A program made the position numbers and the translations under genes. This document shows positions 59,228 through 64,000 of a DNA stretch of 64,000 bases, one piece after another (position 1 is the first letter of the stretch; the number at the start of each line of letters is the position of its first letter). This DNA comes from Chersky-840 sp050011815 (GTDB lineage Bacteria > Actinomycetota > Acidimicrobiia > Acidimicrobiales > UBA8190): positions 62,001 to 126,000 of the forward strand of contig JBEKIJ010000011.1 in the NCBI GenBank assembly GCA_050011815.1, read 5' to 3'. Under the pieces are notes generated by a model. It searched no databases. It saw nothing but the letters and a program-made list of their open reading frames with translations, and had not been told where the DNA came from.

Positions 59228-59652
59228 GTGTTCGTCCTGGGTATCGACCCCGGGCTGTCCCGTTGCGGGTACGGGGTGGTGCGGCAGTACGGGAGCGACC
59301 TGACCGCCATGGCCGGCGGTGTCGTGACCACCGCACCGGACCTCCCGCTCCAGGAGCGCCTGCACATCCTGTGCACCGAGCTCCGGGCTCTGGTCACCGA
59401 GATCCGGCCCGACGCGGTCGTGCCGGGTGCGAGGTGGCGCAGTACAGCGCCAACGAGGTGAAGCAGGCGGTGGTCGGTTTCGGGGGAGCCACCAAGGACC
59501 AGGTGCAACGGATGGTGGCCGCCCTGTTGGGTCTGGCCGAGACACCCAAACCCCCCGACGTCGCCGACGCATTGGCCCTGGCCGTCTGCCACCTCACCGC
59601 CCAGCCGTTGCGGCGGGCCATCGAGGCGGCCGGATCGGGGAGGCGGCCGTGA
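59228..59652 (+). pseudogene. ruvC: ruvC with internal deletion and frameshift (or assembly gap)
   Basis: The first frame (59228-59461) gives the normal RuvC N-terminus VFVLGIDPGLSRCGYGVVRQ, with the first catalytic Asp, up to RPDAVV, then runs into VPGARWRSTAPTR and stops. The C-terminal part continues in another frame from about 59428 (CEVAQYSANEVKQAVVGFGG to DVADALALAVCHL, which carries the last catalytic Asp) and ends at 59652, overlapping ruvA. Alignment by eye to E. coli RuvC suggests loss of about 31 residues, including the second catalytic Glu (IEQVF). The deletion would be about 91-94 bp, near 59423-59430. Either ruvC is dead here or the sequence is collapsed. Confidence 0.8.
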
Positions 59653-60245
59653 TCGGCTGGCTCCGGGGGGAGCTCGTCACCCGCAGCCCCGAAGGCGAGC
59701 TCATCGTCGACGTGGGCGGGGTCGGCTACCGGCTCACCGTGTCGCCGACGCTGCTGGCCGCCGTGGGCGATCGTGGCGCCCTGGTGGAACTGCATGTGCA
59801 CACCCATGTCCGTGAGGACGCCATCGTGCTGTACGGGTTCGCTACCGCCGAGGAGCGGCGGTGCTTCGAGGCCCTGCTCGGGGCGCACGGGGTCGGTCCC
59901 GCCTTGGCCCTGGCCGTCCTGAGCGCGCTGCGCCCCGCCGACCTGGTCCGGGCCGTGCTCGACGAGGACCTGGGCGCGTTGTGCACCGTGCCCGGCGTCG
60001 GCCGCAAGACCGCCGCCCGCCTCGTCTTGGATCTGCGTTCTCGCCTCGAGCTCCCGGCCTTCGCCGGGGACGGGGTGCCCGGGGGCCAGGCCGGTCCGGC
60101 CGAAGCGCGTGGGGAGGTCCGCGCCGCGCTGGCCGAGCTCGGGTACGGGCCCGACGAAATCCGCCGTGCGCTCGATGGAGGCCAGGAGGGCACGGTCGAG
60201 GAGCTGCTCCGACAGGCACTGCGGGAACTGGCGGGGGCGCGGTGA
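59649..60245 (+). CDS. ruvA: Holliday junction branch migration protein RuvA
   Basis: A 198-residue RuvA. The OB fold begins MIGWLRGELVTRSPEGELIV (GTG start), with HVREDAIVLYGFATAEER; two helix-hairpin-helix motifs are seen, GVGPALALAVLSALRP and VPGVGRKTAARLVLDL; the C-terminal domain III ends ELLRQALRELAG. GTG 59649 overlaps the ruvC stop (GTGA) and its own stop overlaps ruvB. It binds Holliday junctions with RuvB. Confidence 0.95.
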   Translation: MIGWLRGELVTRSPEGELIVDVGGVGYRLTVSPTLLAAVGDRGALVELHVHTHVREDAIVLYGFATAEERRCFEALLGAHGVGPALALAVLSALRPADLVRAVLDEDLGALCTVPGVGRKTAARLVLDLRSRLELPAFAGDGVPGGQAGPAEARGEVRAALAELGYGPDEIRRALDGGQEGTVEELLRQALRELAGAR

Positions 60246-61363
60246 ACGGGCGGCGCGAAGTGCTGTCCCCGTTCGCAGATACCGGGGCGGGCGACGCCAC
60301 GGACCCGGCTCTGTCGACGGGACCCGACGAGGTGTCGGCTCGACCGGTCAACCCCCTGCCCGACCCGGCCGAGCTCGCCGACGAAGCACGGCTGCGGCCC
60401 CGGCACCTCGAAGAGTTCAACGGCCAGCCCCAGCTCACCGAACACCTGGAGATCGTCCTCGAGGCGGCCCGACGCCGGGAGCAACCGGTCGACCACTTGT
60501 TGTTCGCGGGGCCGCCCGGCCTCGGCAAGACGTCACTGGCCGGCATCGTGGCGGCGGAGATGGGCGTCGGGCTGCGGGTCACCTCGGGTCCGGCGCTGGT
60601 CCGCGCCGGCGACCTCGCCGCGTTGCTCACCGACCTCCAGCACGGCGACGTCTTGTTCATCGACGAGATCCACCGGCTGCCGCGGCCCGTCGAAGAGGTC
60701 CTCTATCCCGCCATGGAGGACTTCCAGCTCGACATCCTGATCGGCAAGGGGCCCACGGCGCGCTCCATCCGGCTCGACCTGCCCCGGTTCACGCTGGTGG
60801 GTGCGACCACGCGCACCGGCCTCCTCACGAGCCCGTTGCGCGACCGGTTCGGGTTCGTGGGCCGACTGGACCTCTACGCGGCCGAGGACCTGCAGGGGAT
60901 CGTCGTCCGTTCGGCGGGGATCCTCGGGGTCGAGGTGGACCTCGAGGGTGCCCGCCACATCGCCTCGCGGGCCCGAGGCACCCCCCGGATCGCCAACCGC
61001 CTCCTGCGTCGCGTGCGTGACTTCGTCGAGGTCCGGGCCCAGGGGGCCATCACGGCGTCGCTGGCCCTCGAGGGCCTGGAACTGTTCGGGGTGGACGAGC
61101 TGGGCCTCGACAAGGTGGACCGTGCCATCCTCGACGCCCTGTGCCGCCGGTTCGACGGCCGGCCCGTGGGCCTCGTCACCCTCGCACACTGCGTCGGGGA
61201 GGAGCCCGACACGGTGGAGGACGCCTACGAGCCCTACCTCCTCCAGCAGGGTCTCCTCCAGCGCACACCCCGGGGGCGGATGGCCACCCCCCGTGCCTTC
61301 GCCCACCTCGGGGAGGTCGTCCCGAACGCCGAGCTGCAGGGAGTGGCGCCCACGCTGTGGTGA
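60242..61363 (+). CDS. ruvB: Holliday junction branch migration ATPase RuvB
   Basis: A 373-residue AAA+ motor with Walker A FAGPPGLGKTSLA, Walker B VLFIDEIHRLPR, sensor 1 TLVGATTRTGLLTSPLRDRF and the Arg finger, and the winged-helix C-terminus (YLLQQGLLQRTPRGRMATPR). The first 45 residues are variable. GTG 60242 overlaps the ruvA stop. It drives branch migration with RuvA. Confidence 0.96.
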   Translation: MNGRREVLSPFADTGAGDATDPALSTGPDEVSARPVNPLPDPAELADEARLRPRHLEEFNGQPQLTEHLEIVLEAARRREQPVDHLLFAGPPGLGKTSLAGIVAAEMGVGLRVTSGPALVRAGDLAALLTDLQHGDVLFIDEIHRLPRPVEEVLYPAMEDFQLDILIGKGPTARSIRLDLPRFTLVGATTRTGLLTSPLRDRFGFVGRLDLYAAEDLQGIVVRSAGILGVEVDLEGARHIASRARGTPRIANRLLRRVRDFVEVRAQGAITASLALEGLELFGVDELGLDKVDRAILDALCRRFDGRPVGLVTLAHCVGEEPDTVEDAYEPYLLQQGLLQRTPRGRMATPRAFAHLGEVVPNAELQGVAPTLW

Positions 61364-61437
61364 TCCGGAGAGAGGCCGTCAGGGCTGGCAGGGGAGGCCT
61401 GGAGTAACATCGGCCGTTCTCAAAACCGGAGCCCGCC

Positions 61438-62082
61438 ATTCCACTCATCATTCTCGCCAGCCACGCCGCCTCGACCGTCCTGGCTGCATCGTCGGGCTCG
61501 AAGAGCACCTCCAGTAGCGGGAGCGCCGCGTTCTCGTACCTGTTCCTGATCGTCATCTTCGGGGTCGGGTACATGTTCTTCATCCGCCCCCGATCGCAAC
61601 AGGCCCGTCGCCAGCGCGAGACCCTGATGGAGCTCTCTGCCGGCGACGAGGTGCTGACCGGTGCGGGCATCTTCGGCACCGTCCTCGACGTCGAGTCCGA
61701 CCGGGTGACCCTCGAGACCGCCCCCGGGACCCGCATCACGGTGCTGCGGTCGACCATCGCCCGCCGCATCACCGATCCGGCGGTGGAGACGCCGAGTTGG
61801 GACGAGCACGACGAAGACGAGGCGCATGGCGCCTACCACGAGTACGAGCACGACGAGCACGACGAGCACGACGAGCACACAGGGCACGAGGACGGGGCCG
61901 AGCACGAGGACGAGGACTCCGACCACGACGAGGACTCTGCCCACGACGAGCACGAGGACGGGGCCGAGCACGAGGACCCGGACTCCGAGGTCCACGCCGA
62001 AGCCGCGCCCGACGCCGCGCCCGACGCCGCGCCCGACGCCGCGCCCGACGCCGAAGACTCCGGGGATAAAAAGAAGACATGA
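61438..62082 (+). CDS. yajC: Preprotein translocase subunit YajC, probable ATT start, with acidic His-rich tail
   Basis: About 214 residues if translation starts at ATT 61438. The frame contains a hydrophobic helix (FSYLFLIVIFGVGYMFFIRP) followed by the YajC core RSQQARRQRETLMELSAGDE and AGIFGTVLDVESDRVTLET. The first ATG (61573) is inside the helix, and no ATG, GTG or TTG lies between the in-frame stop at 61405 and it. GGAG (61428-61431) stands 6 bases before ATT 61438, giving IPLIILASHAASTVLAA as N-terminus. The last 85 residues are rich in Asp, Glu and His (DEHDEHDEHT) and end with APDA repeats. It assists SecDF. Confidence 0.8.
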   Translation: MPLIILASHAASTVLAASSGSKSTSSSGSAAFSYLFLIVIFGVGYMFFIRPRSQQARRQRETLMELSAGDEVLTGAGIFGTVLDVESDRVTLETAPGTRITVLRSTIARRITDPAVETPSWDEHDEDEAHGAYHEYEHDEHDEHDEHTGHEDGAEHEDEDSDHDEDSAHDEHEDGAEHEDPDSEVHAEAAPDAAPDAAPDAAPDAEDSGDKKKT

Positions 62083-63584
62083 AGCGGTCGCTCGTCGTCA
62101 GCCTGGTGGTCACCATCGCGCTGGCCATCATCGTGTTCGCGGCCACCCTCGGGGCGGGGTGGAGGCCCAAGCTGGGCCTCGACCTGGCCGGGGGTTCCGA
62201 GGTCGTCTACAAGCCGGCGCACCCCATCTCGAGCGGGGAGATGGCCACCACCGTGAACATCATCCGCAACCGGGTCGACGGGGCGGGCGTGTCGGGATCC
62301 ACCGTCGACTCCCAGGGCGGCAACGTGGTCGTCCAATTCCCGGGCGTGAAGGACCCGCAGGCGCTCATCAAGCTCATCGGCACCACCGCCCAGCTCTACT
62401 TCAGGCCGGTGCTGTGCGGGGCCCCGACCTACACGCCGCCCGCCAAGGGCAAGTCCCCGCCCACGGGCCCGCTGCCGGCGTGCGGCGAGTACGCCACCAC
62501 CGCGGCCAGCCTGAACGTGAACACGAGCACGAGCGAGCCGGCCAACAACATCCCGGCCAATCCGGCCTTCGCGCCATATCCGAGCACCACGAACGACGAT
62601 CCGAAAGCGACCGTGTTGCTCCCCGCCGACCCCCAGGCCGGGGGCCAGCAGTACCCACGGTTCGTCCTGGGTCCCTCGCAGCTCCCGGGAAGCGCCGTCG
62701 CCTCGGCCACGGCTGTGTTCGACACGTCGATCAGCCAGTGGGCGGTGAGCTATGTCCTGAAGGCGGTGACGCCGTGGGACACCGTGGCCCAGGAGAACTT
62801 CCACCAGTACGTGGCCATCGACCTCGACGGGCTCGTCGAGTCGGCCCCGCTCATCCAGCCCGGACAAGCGTCGTTCACGTCGTTCGACGGCAAGGGCGAG
62901 ATCAGCGGGAGCTTCACCCAGGCCACGGCCAAGACCCTGGCCCTCGAGCTCAACTACGGCTCCCTGCCCACGAAGCTGAGCGTGCTCACCCAGGAAACGG
63001 TCACGCCCACGCTGGGGAAGTCGTCGCTCCGGGCCGGGCTGCTGGCGGGCATCGGGGGGCTGGTCCTGGTCCTCATCTACACGATCCTGTACTACCGCGT
63101 GCTCGGGATCGTGGTGGTGGCCGGGCTCTTGACCACCGCGGCGTTGCTGTGGGCCATCGTCTCGGCCCTCGGGCACTCCTCGTTGAACCTGACGCTCGAC
63201 TTATCGGGCGTCACCGGTGTCATCGTGTCGGTGGGGATCACCGTCGACTCCTACATCGTGTACTTCGAGCGATTAAAGGACGAGGCCAGGTCGGGGAGGT
63301 CGGTGCGCACGAGCGTCGACCGGAGCTTCCAAGGGGCGTTCCGGACCGTCCTGGCTGCCGACCTGGTGTCGCTGGCCGCCGCCGTGGTCCTCTACCTTCT
63401 GGCGGTGGGCACGGTGCGGGGCTTCGCCTTCTTCCTCGGGCTCTCCACCCTGCTCGACGTGTTCACGACGTTCTTCTTCACCCGGCCCCTCGTGATCCTC
63501 CTGGGGCGCAGCACGCGCATCACCGAGGCGCGCGTCATCGGGGTGGCCCGGGGCCTCGCCGTGGGAAGTGAGTCACCGGCATGA
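62079..63584 (+). CDS. secD: Protein translocase subunit SecD
   Basis: A 501-residue membrane protein. It has an N-terminal helix, the KLGLDLAGGSEVVYKP motif, a periplasmic P1 domain with NIIRNRVDGAGVSGSTV and QFPGVKDPQALIKLIG, and six helices from about residue 325 with GVTGVIVSVGITVDSYIVYF and the SFQGAFRTVLAADLVSLAAA element. It acts with SecF to use the proton gradient in late protein export. ATG 62079 overlaps the yajC stop (ATGA) and its stop overlaps secF. Confidence 0.94.
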   Translation: MKRSLVVSLVVTIALAIIVFAATLGAGWRPKLGLDLAGGSEVVYKPAHPISSGEMATTVNIIRNRVDGAGVSGSTVDSQGGNVVVQFPGVKDPQALIKLIGTTAQLYFRPVLCGAPTYTPPAKGKSPPTGPLPACGEYATTAASLNVNTSTSEPANNIPANPAFAPYPSTTNDDPKATVLLPADPQAGGQQYPRFVLGPSQLPGSAVASATAVFDTSISQWAVSYVLKAVTPWDTVAQENFHQYVAIDLDGLVESAPLIQPGQASFTSFDGKGEISGSFTQATAKTLALELNYGSLPTKLSVLTQETVTPTLGKSSLRAGLLAGIGGLVLVLIYTILYYRVLGIVVVAGLLTTAALLWAIVSALGHSSLNLTLDLSGVTGVIVSVGITVDSYIVYFERLKDEARSGRSVRTSVDRSFQGAFRTVLAADLVSLAAAVVLYLLAVGTVRGFAFFLGLSTLLDVFTTFFFTRPLVILLGRSTRITEARVIGVARGLAVGSESPA

Positions 63585-64000
63585 GCACGACCGAATTGAC
63601 CCGGGAAGACCAGCCGTCGCAGGTGGAGCGCCCCAACCCCTTCGTCCGGGTCTATCGGGGCGAGACGAAGTTCGACTTCGTGGGACGGCGCCGGTGGTGG
63701 TACCTGCTGTCGGGGATCATCATCGTGGCCGGCCTGGCCTCGTTCGGCGTCAAGGGCTTCAACTGGGGCATCGACTTCAAGGGGGGGACGTCGTGGGAGA
63801 TCCCCGCCCACGGCGCCACGGTGAGCCAGGTCCAGACGGCGGTCTCCAACGCCGGCGTTCCCGGAGCCACCGTGCAGGGACTCGGCCAGGGGTCCTCGGC
63901 CACCGTCCAGGTCCAGGCCGACCTGACCAAGGAGTCGAGCGGCGCCCAGGTCCAGAAGAAAGCGGCGGTGACCGCGGCCCTGGCCAAGATCGCCGACGTC
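63581..64000 (+). CDS. secF: Protein translocase subunit SecF (3' end outside window)
   Basis: The first 140 codons of SecF. It has a cytoplasmic head, the FDFVGRRRWWYLLSGIIIVA helix and the conserved FNWGIDFKGGTSWEIP motif, then the first part of the periplasmic domain. ATG 63581 overlaps the secD stop (ATGA). The remaining five helices lie beyond the window. Confidence 0.93.
   Translation, partial: MSTTELTREDQPSQVERPNPFVRVYRGETKFDFVGRRRWWYLLSGIIIVAGLASFGVKGFNWGIDFKGGTSWEIPAHGATVSQVQTAVSNAGVPGATVQGLGQGSSATVQVQADLTKESSGAQVQKKAAVTAALAKIADV

Noticed and set aside
1..64000. tRNA, rRNA, CRISPR arrays, transposases, integrases, att sites
   Set aside because: No cloverleaf TpsiC-arm pattern in gene context, no evenly spaced identical direct repeats with unique spacers, and no recognisable mobile-element protein were seen while reading both strands. 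A tRNAscan-SE and ISfinder run would be decisive.

Overview
The window is high-GC (roughly two-thirds G+C) actinobacterial chromosome, most likely from class Acidimicrobiia or a near relative. The evidence is gene content: a mycothiol ligase (mshC), an F420-type NADP reductase, phosphatidylinositol mannoside (PIM) genes, an InhA-type enoyl-ACP reductase, a DtxR/IdeR-type iron box and frequent GTG/TTG starts. The order thrS - HIT - pgsA/PIPS - patA - pimA - (M48 protease) - pdxS - pdxT - yebC - ruvCAB - yajC - secD - secF at 47443-64000 follows the Mycobacterium tuberculosis Rv2614c-Rv2586c neighbourhood as I remember it. No rRNA, tRNA, CRISPR array, prophage or intact insertion sequence was recognised.

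Region by region. (1) 1-1329: the 3' end of a DUF998-like membrane protein and a thioesterase. (2) 1506-17836: an extracellular polysaccharide locus with four glycosyltransferases, a large GT-C-like membrane protein, a membrane-anchored GH16 glucanase, a sulfotransferase, a polysaccharide deacetylase, a cupin/JmjC-like protein, a CelD-type acyltransferase and a Wzx-like flippase. (3) 17973-19379: a small reverse-strand ORF, a hairpin-rich stretch that may be a reverse-strand non-coding RNA, and an orphan NarL-type response regulator. (4) 19452-22983: small membrane proteins, a lipoprotein with an unnamed domain, and a TauD-type dioxygenase. (5) 23119-28644: an iron box followed by a ferric-iron ABC uptake operon whose first gene is a propeller-like lipoprotein. 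(6) 28631-32318 (reverse): an acetyltransferase, small membrane proteins, and an FtsX-type permease with an ATPase fused to a cyclic-nucleotide-binding-like domain. (7) 32363-42043: acyl-CoA, nitronate and aldehyde metabolism, a TetR regulator with a perfect palindromic site, and a secreted protein made of 12 GYW repeats. (8) 42250-46299: a GH26 enzyme carrying the same unnamed domain as the lipoprotein in (4), a PadR regulator, FabI/InhA and an F420:NADP reductase. (9) 46319-64000: the conserved housekeeping and PIM block.

Main points for a second look: ruvC appears to have lost about 90-95 bp including a catalytic segment; yajC has no ATG/GTG/TTG start before its membrane helix and probably uses ATT, and carries an unusual His/Asp/Glu-rich tail; an unnamed secreted domain is shared by a lipoprotein and a GH26 glycosidase 22 kb apart; and a compact set of hairpins ending in a U-tract terminator lies at about 18312-18540 on the reverse strand. 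All family assignments come from reading motifs, not from database searches.
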